Positions 37,210 to 44,286 of a stretch of 64,000 bases of DNA are shown piece by piece. Source of the stretch: Tessaracoccus palaemonis. Its GTDB lineage: Bacteria > Actinomycetota > Actinomycetes > Propionibacteriales > Propionibacteriaceae. Location of the stretch: positions 2,356,001 to 2,420,000 of the forward strand of contig NZ_CP079216.1 in NCBI RefSeq assembly GCF_019316905.1. Direction: 5' to 3'. The notes beneath the pieces were generated by a model that was not told the origin of the DNA, ran no database searches, and saw nothing but the letters and a program-made list of their open reading frames with translations. Position 1 is the stretch's first letter; each line of letters opens with the position of its first letter. Made by a program: the position numbers and the translations under genes.

Positions 37210-37638
37210 TCAGACGGTGACCGACCCGTCGTCGGCGACGGAGAAGGCCGGGTTGTGGACGAAGTCCCAGCGGAAGCCGTCCGGGTCCGCGACGCACGCG
37301 CTGACGCCGCCCCACACCTGCTCCCGCGGCTCGGAGACCGGGCTGGCGCCCGCGGAGACGGCACGCTCGAACCAGGTCCGCACCTCGTCGGGGCCGGCGA
37401 CGTTGTGCCCCAGCGACATGGGAGGAGCGAGCGGGCCGTGGCCCACGTCTCCGTACTCGGAGGGCAGCTGCGTCGCGTCCCACAGAGCCAGCAGCAGGCC
37501 GTGGCCGGCGCGGACGAAGGCGATGTCGTCGGAGGCGGTCGGGATCTCGTCGAAGCCGAGTCCGTCGACGTAGAAGCGTCGCGACGCGGCGACGTCGCGG
37601 ACTCCGAGCGTGATGGCGGTGATGTGCGGCGCGGTCAT
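37210..37638 (-). CDS. VOC (glyoxalase/bleomycin-resistance fold) family protein
   Basis: This 142-aa protein has two beta-alpha-beta-beta-beta units of the vicinal-oxygen-chelate fold. Visible parts are ITLGVRDVAASRRFYVDGLGF at the N-terminus (the family's first helix) and ACVADPDGFRWDFVHNPAF at the end. Members include glyoxalase-like enzymes and resistance proteins; the substrate cannot be told from sequence. Confidence 0.85.
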   Translation of the reverse strand: MTAPHITAITLGVRDVAASRRFYVDGLGFDEIPTASDDIAFVRAGHGLLLALWDATQLPSEYGDVGHGPLAPPMSLGHNVAGPDEVRTWFERAVSAGASPVSEPREQVWGGVSACVADPDGFRWDFVHNPAFSVADDGSVTV

Positions 37639-37691
37639 GCGGGAAGGCTACCGGTGCCCTGAGACCAGAAAACCCCGCCTGGGCGGGGTGC

Positions 37692-37768
37692 TGGTGGCCA
37701 GGGCCGGGATCGAACCGGCGACCTTTCACTTTTCAGGCGAACGCTGCTACCAGCTGAGCTACCTGGCC
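37692..37768 (-). tRNA. tRNA-Phe (GAA)
   Basis: The 7-base acceptor GGCCAGG pairs with CCTGGCC. The anticodon stem TTCGC/GTGAA encloses loop CTGAAAA with anticodon GAA, and the T arm GCCGG-TTCGATC-CCGGC is perfect. The D stem has three pairs and a C/C mismatch at the fourth. CCA is encoded (37692-37694). Confidence 0.97.
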
Positions 37769-37794
37769 AGTAGGAGAAGCACTCAGCCTCATCC

Positions 37795-37871
37795 TGGCGA
37801 CCCCGACGGGACTCGAACCCGCGACCTCCGCCGTGACAGGGCGGCGCGCTAACCAACTGCGCTACGGGGCC
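37795..37871 (-). tRNA. tRNA-Asp (GTC)
   Basis: Acceptor GGCCCCG pairs with CGGGGTC (one G-U). The anticodon stem CCGCC/GGCGG encloses loop CTGTCAC with anticodon GTC. The T arm GCGGG-TTCGAGT-CCCGT and discriminator G fit, and CCA is encoded at 37795-37797. It lies 26 bases upstream of tRNA-Phe on the same strand, so the two are probably co-transcribed. Confidence 0.97.
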
Positions 37872-38006
37872 AATTTCTTGACCACTTTGCCGGCCTCATC
37901 TGCCAGCCCGATAACTATAGCGTGACCCCCTCGCGGTTGTCACATCGGGCATCCGCCCTTGTCATTACCGGTTGGCGACATTCCCTCGAGGGGTTTGACG
38001 CCGTCG

Positions 38007-38079
38007 CATCCCCAACGGGATTCGAACCCGTGCTGCCGCCGTGAAAGGGCGGAGTCCTAGGCCGCTAGACGATGGGGAC
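38007..38079 (-). tRNA. tRNA-Glu (TTC)
   Basis: Acceptor GTCCCCA pairs with TGGGGAT. The anticodon stem CCGCC/GGCGG encloses loop CTTTCAC with anticodon TTC, and the T arm ACGGG-TTCGAAT-CCCGT is perfect. CCA is not encoded. It is the first of the three clustered minus-strand tRNA genes, 135 bases before tRNA-Asp. Confidence 0.96.
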
Positions 38080-38151
38080 CAGCGGTGACCCATCATAACG
38101 GATAGCGGCGGGAGGGTGGCAAACCGCCCCGCCGGGCGCATGGCAAAGGAG

Positions 38152-38185
38152 AGGGCCCGGTGCCGAGGAATCAGCACCGGGCCCT
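38152..38185 (-). terminator. Hairpin terminator after the SH3/peptidase gene
   Basis: Perfect 12-base arms (AGGGCCCGGTGC and complement) enclose a 10-base loop, 25 bases after the stop of the minus-strand gene. There is no T-run, as is common for GC-rich actinobacterial terminators. Confidence 0.7.
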
Positions 38186-38209
38186 CCCAGGTACGGCTGG
38201 TGGGGGGAA

Positions 38210-39574
38210 TCAGCCGTAGGTATTGATGTGGACGTGGTCGTAGTGGTTGGCCGTGTCTCCGCCACGGTCCGCCATGCTCCGCCAGCCCTCGCTGTCACGC
38301 GCGATGTTCCAGATCTTCTGCCCGAAGATGATGTAGTTGATGTTGTACTTCCGCGCGTTCGCCCGGTAGTACCTGGCGATGGTCCAGCCCAGGTCCTGGT
38401 TGGACTTGTAGCCGGGGATCATCACGTCGACGGCGCGCCCTGCGGGGTGGTCGGGAGTCACATCCCGGCGCCAGCCGTACATCGTCTTGATCTGCGGGAA
38501 CCGGTTCCACACGTCGCGGGCGATGGCCTGGACGTTGGCGTTGGTCTTGTCGAGACCGCTCGAGTAGCCCTTGTTCAGCGATGAACTGTTGCCGCTTGAA
38601 GCCGAGGATGACGGCTTCGACGACGAGACGTACTTCGACGTGACCCACTTGATGGCACCGTTATAGACGATCTCCGCCCGGGAGTTCTTGACGGTGCCGG
38701 TGACGGCCAGCTTCGACCCCTTGGCGATCTCGCCGCTATAGGAGCTTCCGGTGCTCTTTGCCCACACATTGAGAACCGCGGTGGCGTACTTCGTGGTGGT
38801 CGCAGGCGTCTCGGACGCAGACGGCGAGTTGGTGGACCCGCCGACCGACGTCAGGTACTTGTTGTTGACCCAGCGGACGTTGCTCTTCCAGATGATCTGC
38901 GCCATGCCGTTCTTCACGGTCCCCGTCACGTCGAAGATCGTGCCCTTGGGAGCGTCACCCAGCGATGTGAAGCTCGAGGTGGACGTCGTGCGGATCATCA
39001 GGACGGTGGTTCCGCGCTTCTGCCCGGTGACCTTGGGCAGCGACGAACTGGTCGACGGCTTGCTCTGCGTCAGATAGCTGCGCGATGCCCACAGGGTCTT
39101 GCCCTTGTAGGTGAGCTGCGCGAAACCGTTGCTCGCCTTGCCGGTCAGCGTGACCGAGCGCCCCTTCCCGAGAATGACGTAGCTGCTGTGCTTCGTCGAC
39201 GCCCCCGTGCGCAGGTTCAGGTTGGCGGTCGTGTACCAGGTCCCCTTGGCGACAGACGTGGTCGCACTCGTCGACGACGAGGAGGCACCCTTGAGGTACT
39301 GGCTGTACACGTACGCGGTCTTCCCGTGATACGTGACCTTCGTCCAGCCGTTCGTCGTGCCGGTTGCCTTCAGCTTGTCGCCCTTGCTGAGGATCGTCAG
39401 CGACGACGATGACGTCGTCGGCTTGCTCCTCACGTGGACCCGGGTGATGGCCGTGACCTCGGAGGTGCCGGCGTCGGCCGAGGGGCCGGTCGCGACGGTC
39501 CCGAGACCCTGGACCAGCACGGCAAGTCCGGCGGCGACCGCAGTCGCCCGGATGCCCTTCAGTGCTCTTCTCAC
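38210..39574 (-). CDS. Secreted SH3-repeat protein with C-terminal peptidase-like (ARB-07466/M15-type) domain
   Basis: This is a probable secreted cell-wall protein of 454 aa. A signal-like helix (residues 8-27) is followed by four SH3b-type repeats of about 55 residues, each with a pattern like LNLRTGAS...GKGRSVTLTGKASNGFAQLTYKGKTLW, split by Ser/Thr linkers. The last 110 residues contain HPAGRAVDVMIPG and HYDHVHIN, the His/Asp layout of M15-like wall hydrolases of the ARB-07466 type. The GTG at 39574 is chosen because GGGAGAG lies 3-5 bases before it; a longer open frame upstream crosses a hairpin leader. Confidence 0.85.
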   Translation of the reverse strand: MRRALKGIRATAVAAGLAVLVQGLGTVATGPSADAGTSEVTAITRVHVRSKPTTSSSSLTILSKGDKLKATGTTNGWTKVTYHGKTAYVYSQYLKGASSSSTSATTSVAKGTWYTTANLNLRTGASTKHSSYVILGKGRSVTLTGKASNGFAQLTYKGKTLWASRSYLTQSKPSTSSSLPKVTGQKRGTTVLMIRTTSTSSFTSLGDAPKGTIFDVTGTVKNGMAQIIWKSNVRWVNNKYLTSVGGSTNSPSASETPATTTKYATAVLNVWAKSTGSSYSGEIAKGSKLAVTGTVKNSRAEIVYNGAIKWVTSKYVSSSKPSSSASSGNSSSLNKGYSSGLDKTNANVQAIARDVWNRFPQIKTMYGWRRDVTPDHPAGRAVDVMIPGYKSNQDLGWTIARYYRANARKYNINYIIFGQKIWNIARDSEGWRSMADRGGDTANHYDHVHINTYG

Positions 39575-39596
39575 GTCTCTCCCAGTAGCTGTACAT

Positions 39597-39644
39597 GGCA
39601 GACGTGACGCTTCCTCGAGCCTTGGCGACCCCGACACGTCTGCC
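39597..39644 (-). promoter_or_regulatory. Long hairpin in the leader of the SH3/peptidase gene
   Basis: Perfect 10-base arms, GGCAGACGTG (39597-39606) and CACGTCTGCC (39635-39644), enclose a 28-base loop and end 22 bases before the GTG. The spacing suggests an RNA structure in the 5' leader that could control this wall hydrolase. It does not match a riboswitch class I can name; c-di-AMP elements often precede such genes but the known core bases are not seen. Confidence 0.5.
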
Positions 39645-39831
39645 GATGCCCTGGACCCTAAGAACGCTCTCAGGGTCACAACAAGGGTGGTTGAGAGTTT
39701 GCTGAGAGACTTGCGAAGCGACACGCCGCATGCGTGGGAGAAACCACACCCGTGTCATTAATGGCGTTCTGACAAGGGGTATCTCAGGGTTGACTAGGGG
39801 TTCTCCCGGGCGGTCCTGGCCTCTTGCCAAT

Positions 39832-39858
39832 CCTGAGGAAGCGATCCGCATCCTCAGG
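39832..39858 (-). other. Hairpin in the gap after the GroEL-apical-like gene
   Basis: Eight-base arms CCTGAGGA and TCCTCAGG with an 11-base loop lie about 75 bases after the stop of the minus-strand gene at 39935. This could be a weak terminator. The 360-base gap (39575-39934) also holds two direct copies of TCACAGCTCAGG at 39869-39880 and 39928-39939, the second overlapping the gene's stop. I see no further gene in the gap. Confidence 0.4.
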
Positions 39859-39934
39859 AAACGTGCAGTCACAGCTCAGGTGAAGCACCGCTTGAGGTTC
39901 AGTTCGCGAGGTTGAGGTTCAGGTTCCTCACAGC

Positions 39935-40570
39935 TCAGGCAGTCTGCACCCAGGCCCGCGTCCCCGTGCTCGACCAGGCGGCTGCGGTGCCATAGATGTC
40001 TGCAGGGAGGTAACCGGAGCGGAGATCGTCCTCCGCGACCGGCCTCGCGCCGGTCAGCTCGGCGAGTCTACGCCGGTCGCGGGTCCCGGCCACCGCCGCG
40101 ACCACTGGCATCCCGAACGCCCGCCGGTTGGCGGCCAGCGTCACGAGGACCTCGCCGGCGATGTGCGCGGCCACCAGCACCAGCGGCGACTCGACGGTCG
40201 CGGTCCCCAGCGGCGCGAGCAGTTCCCGCATCGACGTCACGTCGCCGTCGACGACCAGGAATCGGGGACCGGTCAGCTCCGCTCCCCCGCTTCCCGTCGC
40301 GAAGTCCGGGTGCGCGTGACCGAACCCGAACCCCTCGCCGCGGTGCGGGAGGCCACCCGACGGGTCGGCCGCCGGAGAGGGCATCGCGTCGATCTCGTCC
40401 TGCGTGACGTAGTGGGGCACGATGCGGTCCACGGACTCGACCCCGCGCCGGGGTGCCGGCTCGCCCGCGCCGGTGACCGCACGCCGCTGTCGACGGTCCA
40501 GCAGCACTGCCGCGGCGAGCAGCACGACGCCCGCCGCCACCACGACGAGGAACCAGGCCAGGGGCGACAT
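39935..40570 (-). CDS. Membrane-anchored protein with a GroEL apical-domain-like region
   Basis: This 211-aa protein has one N-terminal helix (residues 5-24), an acidic/Pro-rich linker and a C-terminal domain at 102-208. That domain reads FLVVDGDVTSMRELLAPL, then PLVLVAAHIAGEVLVTLAANR, PVVAAVAGTRDRRR and LTGARPVAEDD. The same order occurs in the apical (substrate-binding) domain of GroEL: [50 protein letters not shown].EE. No ATPase or intermediate domain is present. I infer an apical-domain fold facing the cytoplasm; the function is unknown. Confidence 0.75.
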   Translation of the reverse strand: MSPLAWFLVVVAAGVVLLAAAVLLDRRQRRAVTGAGEPAPRRGVESVDRIVPHYVTQDEIDAMPSPAADPSGGLPHRGEGFGFGHAHPDFATGSGGAELTGPRFLVVDGDVTSMRELLAPLGTATVESPLVLVAAHIAGEVLVTLAANRRAFGMPVVAAVAGTRDRRRLAELTGARPVAEDDLRSGYLPADIYGTAAAWSSTGTRAWVQTA

Positions 40571-40635
40571 GCCCCCAGCCTGCCACGTCGAGCCAGCCGG
40601 GCGGCGCCAGGCGCGGATGCCCTAGACTGCGTGAC

Positions 40636-40708
40636 GCCCCTATAGCTCAGTTGGTAGAGCAGTGGACTTTTAATCCATGGGTCACGGGTTCGAGCCCCGT
40701 TGGGGGCA
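40636..40708 (+). tRNA. tRNA-Lys (TTT)
   Basis: Acceptor GCCCCTA pairs with TGGGGGC (one wobble), and the D arm GCTC-AGTTGGTA-GAGC is standard. The anticodon stem GTGGA/TCCAT encloses loop CTTTTAA with anticodon TTT, and the T arm ACGGG-TTCGAGC-CCCGT is perfect. CCA is not encoded. The remains of an integrase lie 1.3 kb downstream, so this is the likely old integration site. Confidence 0.97.
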
Positions 40709-40800
40709 CCTAGTCAGAGCGATTTGAACGCCGTTCAGCGGCTCCCGTGACAGCCATCGCGACAGCCATTCTTCCCGGACGCTGCCCCTGAACGCAGAAA

Positions 40801-40832
40801 ACGCCCCCGACCTCACACGAGGTCGGGGGCGT
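40801..40832 (+). terminator. Hairpin terminator downstream of tRNA-Lys
   Basis: Perfect 13-base arms (ACGCCCCCGACCT and complement) enclose a 6-base loop, preceded by AAA and followed by TGCTGTT. It could work in both directions. Confidence 0.8.
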
Positions 40833-40914
40833 TGCTGTTGTCGGGCAGCCCTACCTCGTGGGCGAAATCTCCCGGAGGGCCACCGCCCAGGGCGTGACCG
40901 ATCACTAACCACGG

Positions 40915-40942
40915 CGACCCCCGGCATCTCCGCCGGGGGTCG
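40915..40942. terminator. Second GC-rich hairpin
   Basis: Perfect 11-base arms (CGACCCCCGGC and complement) enclose a 6-base loop, about 80 bases after the first hairpin. Nothing that looks like a gene lies between the tRNA and the lipoprotein at 41089. Confidence 0.65.
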
Positions 40943-41088
40943 TTGTGCGTCTGTCGCTCCATGTCCGACAGCCGGTCGGAGAGGTCCGAGACAAACCGAA
41001 CGGGTGTGCGAAACAACACCTTAGGAGCGGCCGCGCACCTAGCCATCAGCGCCTATGGCACGATGCCCCCATGCGGAAGGAGAGCGGG

Positions 41089-41772
41089 ATGACTAGGACC
41101 AGGACGGCGCTCGCCGTCGCAGCGATGCTGCTGCTCGCCGGATGCGGCGCCACGGATGCGGCAGAATCGACCACGCCGGCCACCGCGGCGACAGAGCCCT
41201 TCCCCGGCGCACTCTCGTCGGCGCCGGTCGCCCAGCGCTACGAGTCCGTGGAGGCGTTGAGGGATGCCCTCGGCGCGGGCGGCTACTACTGCACAGACTG
41301 GCAGCGCGACGACCGGGTTGCCCTCGCCCTGCAATCCGGCCAGTGCTCAGACGCCGACGTCCTGATGATCTTCACCGGCGAGAGTGCCGTCCATGAGGCG
41401 GCGCAGAACCTCAAGGCCCTCGTCACGAACTTCGTCGTCGGCGAGAACTGGATCGTCAACACGGACCGCCCCTACGCCGTGACCTACGCGATCGGCGGCA
41501 CCATCGTTGAGGGGACCGGCGACGCGCTGGACACCGAGGACGAGAGCGACGACGGGAGCGCAGCCGTGGACACGTCTGGCTACGACCTCACCACCGATGA
41601 GGGCCTGTGCGAGGCCGACGCCGACCTCACCAACCTCGAACTGAACGACGCCATCGCACCACTGCTCGGCTTCCCGGCCGACCGCGACGAACGCACCTAC
41701 GACCAGGACGAGGCGATCCGCGACTACAAGAACGAGGCGTTCCGGCGCGAGTGCCCGGCGCGAGCGAGCTGA
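41089..41772 (+). CDS. Putative lipoprotein, unknown function
   Basis: This 227-aa protein has a clear lipoprotein signal: basic start, hydrophobic stretch and lipobox LLAGC at about residues 15-19. A Thr/Ala-rich linker follows, then a domain with two or three cysteines (YYCTDW, GQCSDAD, REC at the end) and an acidic stretch near 150. I recognise no family. The ATG at 41089 is chosen because AGGAG lies 6 bases before it; an ATG at 41071 lacks such a site. It lies between tRNA-Lys and an integrase remnant, so it may be island cargo. Confidence 0.75.
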   Translation: MTRTRTALAVAAMLLLAGCGATDAAESTTPATAATEPFPGALSSAPVAQRYESVEALRDALGAGGYYCTDWQRDDRVALALQSGQCSDADVLMIFTGESAVHEAAQNLKALVTNFVVGENWIVNTDRPYAVTYAIGGTIVEGTGDALDTEDESDDGSAAVDTSGYDLTTDEGLCEADADLTNLELNDAIAPLLGFPADRDERTYDQDEAIRDYKNEAFRRECPARAS

Positions 41773-41775
41773 CCC

Positions 41776-41904
41776 ATGAGAAGCGTCATCGGGCCGCTGG
41801 TCACCATCGCCATCATCGTGGCCGTCATCATCTGGGGTATGCCGTGGTTCCAGGAGGTCGCCGCACCGTGGATTGCCAACTGGATGGCCAGCCAGTTCCG
41901 CTAG
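41776..41904 (+). CDS. 42-aa small membrane protein
   Basis: The ATG is three bases after the lipoprotein stop. The peptide has one hydrophobic helix (VTIAIIVAVIIWGMPWF) and an amphipathic, Trp-rich C-terminal part (APWIANWMASQFR). Close spacing suggests it is translated with the lipoprotein. No family is recognised. Confidence 0.5.
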   Translation: MRSVIGPLVTIAIIVAVIIWGMPWFQEVAAPWIANWMASQFR

Positions 41905-41927
41905 GCGACCGTCGCTACCATCCAGGC

Positions 41928-42026
41928 ATGAAAAGACGCACGCGTATCGGTGTCATGACGGCCGTTGTCGGGTTCACGCTCGCTTATGGGTTCCTCGCAT
42001 GGCTGCCTGAGTGGCTCGCCCGGTAG
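41928..42026 (+). CDS. 32-aa small membrane protein
   Basis: A basic start (MKRRTR) is followed by one hydrophobic helix and an end WLPEWLAR. Composition resembles the 42-aa peptide just upstream (short helix, Trp near the end). No strong ribosome site is seen, so translation is uncertain. It converges with the integrase remnant. Confidence 0.35.
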   Translation: MKRRTRIGVMTAVVGFTLAYGFLAWLPEWLAR

Positions 42027-42030
42027 CCGG

Positions 42031-42288
42031 TCAGGCGGTCAGCTGGTCCAGCTTGAGCGCCCTGGCCGCCTTACCCAGGGCCTTGCGGCGCTCGCTCTCG
42101 CGCGTCGTGAGGTAGTGCTGCTGCGTGACCTTGATGTCGCGGTGGCCGAGGATGTCGACGATCATGCGGTCCGGGACGCCCAGCTCACCCAGCAGTGACG
42201 CTGCCGATCCGCGTGCGCCGTGCAGCGGGACGTGCGGCACCTTCGCCCGCGCCAGCGCGTCGGTCCACAGCTGCCAGTCGCGCTTGGG
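42031..42288 (-). pseudogene. Tyrosine recombinase/integrase, C-terminal remnant
   Basis: About 85 codons of the catalytic domain remain: PKRDWQLW, then PLHGARGSAASLL (box with the conserved His-x-x-Arg), DILGHRDIKVTQQHYL (the LGH box and nucleophile Tyr region) and a basic end. The N-terminal two thirds are missing. The remnant begins at about 42288, exactly where a permease start in the other frame breaks off. It is no longer a working recombinase. Confidence 0.88.
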
Positions 42289-42289
42289 G

Positions 42290-42340
42290 GAAGCGCAAGG
42301 TGTTGCCGACCGCGGTGCGGATGAGTTCCCTAGACTTCAT
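42290..42340 (-). pseudogene. ABC transporter permease, N-terminal remnant (about 17 codons)
   Basis: The ATG at 42338-42340 overlaps the stop of the ABC ATPase remnant (ATGA) and starts MKSRELIRTAVGNTLRF. This matches the first residues of MacB-like permeases that follow such ATPases. After codon 17 the sequence changes into the integrase fragment, so the permease is lost. Confidence 0.7.
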
Positions 42341-43029
42341 GCCGCCACCGCCTTGAGCTCCTGCTCGATGCGGCCGTCGCGGACGCGGACCTGCCGGTCG
42401 CACCGGGCCGCGAGCTCGTAGTCGTGCGTGACGATGATCAGGGTGATGCCCTACTCCCGGTTCAGGTCGAAGAGGATGTCCTCCACGACCTTGCCGGTCG
42501 CGGAGTCGAGGTTGCCCGTCGGCTCGTCGGCGAAGAGGACACGGGGATTGCCGACGATCGCGCGGGCGATGACGGCGCGTTGCTTCTGACCGCCGGAAAG
42601 GTTGACGGCCTAGTTGTGGGCCTTGTCGGCGAGCTCGAGCTGCTCGAGCGCGGCCGTGGCCCGGTCGCGGCGCGGGCGCGCGGCCAGGCCGGCGATCTTG
42701 AGCGGCAGCATGACGTTCTCGAGGACGCTCTGGTTAGGGGTGAGGAAGAACTGCTGGAACACGAAGCCGAACGTCTTGTTGCGCGCGCGGTTCAGCTGCT
42801 TCGGCCTCAGGTCGGCGACATCGCGCCCGTCCATCATGATCGTGCCGTCCGTCGGCGCGTCGAGCAGCGCCATGAGGTGCATCAGCGTCGACTTGCCCGA
42901 CCCGCTCTTCCCGACGATGGCCAGCGACTCCCCCTCGTGGATGTCAAGCGTGACGCCCTTGAGCGCCTCGAAGCTGCCGTCGCCTCCGCCGTAGGTCTTG
43001 CGCACGTTGCGGGCCGACAGGACCGGCAC
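42337..43029 (-). pseudogene. ABC transporter ATP-binding protein (LolD/MacB type) with two in-frame TAG codons
   Basis: The full-length family frame of about 230 codons is present: MPVLSARNVRKTY start, Walker A VGKSGSGKST, Q loop FVFQQFF, signature [13 protein letters not shown], Walker [14 protein letters not shown] and H loop IIVTHDYEL. TAG codons interrupt it at 42610-42612 (just before the signature) and 42451-42453 (between NRE and GITL, where relatives usually have Gln). The second fits a CAG-to-TAG change. The start lies within the tail of the truncated DtxR frame. It cannot make a full protein without readthrough. Confidence 0.9.
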
Positions 43030-43327
43030 CCGCGCGCTCTGTGCAGCCGAGCGCGGTGACCAGGAAGGCCTCGATCAGCCGGTGGCGGCGCACCATCGCC
43101 AGCGCATGGGCACGGCCCGTGTCGGTCAGGACGACGGATCCGTAGGGCGCATGGTCCACGAGTCCCTGACCCGTCATCCGGCGCAGCGCGTCGGAGACCG
43201 AGGACAGACTGAGCCCCGTCCGCTCAGCGATGAGCGACGGAGTCACCAGATCGGAGGACCACTCGGAGAGCCCCCACACCGCCTTGAGGTAGTTCTGGGT
43301 GCTCGCCGACAGCTCGGAAACGGACAT
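42944..43327 (-). pseudogene. DtxR/MntR-family regulator, truncated and joined to the ABC gene
   Basis: The first 94 residues match a metal-dependent DtxR-type repressor: TQNYLKAVWGLSE, a winged-helix part (LIAERTGLSLSSVSDALRRM, VVLTDTGRAHA) and the start of the dimer helix HRLIEAFLV. At about 43045 the homology stops, and the frame runs out of phase through the start of the ABC ATPase to a stop at 42944. The downstream metal ligands and most of the dimer domain are missing. The 127-aa product could still bind DNA but not sense metal normally. Confidence 0.8.
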
Positions 43328-43426
43328 GCGGCCAGCGTATCGCCGGGTCGCGACGCGACCGCGGAAGAAAACTGTCGGACCCCGTCCCTAGCCTGAAATC
43401 AGATCGACGAAAGGAACGGGGAAATC

Positions 43427-44209
43427 ATGACCGCCCCACTGGTCCCCTCGGGCAGGAAGCCCTTCTACATGCGCTGGTGGTTCATCATCACCGCCGCGGC
43501 CGTCATTCTGTTCGGCGCCATCGGCGCCATGGGTGGAGATGAGCCCGAGGCTGCGGACCCGGCGACCGAAGCCACCAGCACTGCCGCTGCCACAGACAAC
43601 GCCACCACCGAGGCGGTCGCCGCCAGCTCGGCCCCTACCACTGCGGCGGCAACCCCGGCGGAGGATGCCTCCACCGCGGAGGCTGCGCCGGAGCCAGCCG
43701 AGTCCACGGAGGAGGCAGCCGAGGAGCCCACTGAGGAGCCCGAGCCGGAGGTCCCCGCCGAGTACCTGGCCGCCCTGGATTCCGCGCAGGGCTACATCGA
43801 CCTGATGTCCTTCAGCAAGGCCGGCCTGTACGACCAGCTGACCAGCGACTACGCCGAGCAGTTCCCGAAGAAGGCCGCCAACTACGCGATCAAGCACGTC
43901 GACGTCGACTGGAACGCTGAGGCGCTGGAGTCCGCGCAGAGCTACGTCGACTCCATGGCCTTCAGCGAGGCCAGCCTCCACGACCAGCTGACCAGCGACT
44001 ACGGCGAGCAGTTCACCGCCAAACAGGCCGACTACGCCCTGAAGCACGTCGACGCCGACTGGAACGCAGAGGCGCTCGAGTCCGCGCAGAGCTACCGCGA
44101 GCACATGTCCATGTCCGACTCCGCGATCCGCGACCAGCTGATCAGCGACTACGGCGAGCAGTTCACCGCCAAGCAGGCCGACTACGCGCTGAAGCACCTG
44201 AACGACTGA
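43427..44209 (+). CDS. Ltp-type membrane protein with three 50-residue repeats
   Basis: This 260-aa protein has an N-terminal membrane helix (about 15-35), a long Ala/Thr/Glu/Pro linker and three tandem repeats at 111-160, 161-210 and 211-260. Each reads ALxSAQxY...S...L.DQL.S.Y.EQF...A.YA.KH. This is the helix-turn-helix-like domain of Ltp family lipoproteins, known from phage superinfection exclusion and host surface proteins. Here a membrane helix replaces the lipobox. It lies at the edge of the decayed island, and ribosome site GAAAGGAACGGGG precedes the ATG. A phage-exclusion role is inference. Confidence 0.82.
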   Translation: MTAPLVPSGRKPFYMRWWFIITAAAVILFGAIGAMGGDEPEAADPATEATSTAAATDNATTEAVAASSAPTTAAATPAEDASTAEAAPEPAESTEEAAEEPTEEPEPEVPAEYLAALDSAQGYIDLMSFSKAGLYDQLTSDYAEQFPKKAANYAIKHVDVDWNAEALESAQSYVDSMAFSEASLHDQLTSDYGEQFTAKQADYALKHVDADWNAEALESAQSYREHMSMSDSAIRDQLISDYGEQFTAKQADYALKHLND

Positions 44210-44286
44210 CAGCATGAGACGGGCGTCCGGGCGTCGGGCCTACACGATAGGACTGGGGCTCTGACGATCAACACCGAGGAGCCCCC

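Noticed and set aside
40709..42030. A second copy of the tRNA-Lys 3' end marking the island border
   Set aside because: I found no repeat of the tRNA end in this stretch or near the integrase remnant by eye; a wider search is needed.
42337..43029. Reading TAG as a sense codon in the ABC ATPase gene
   Set aside because: Other genes here end at TAG normally (for example menD), and the partner permease is also broken, so inactivation is simpler.
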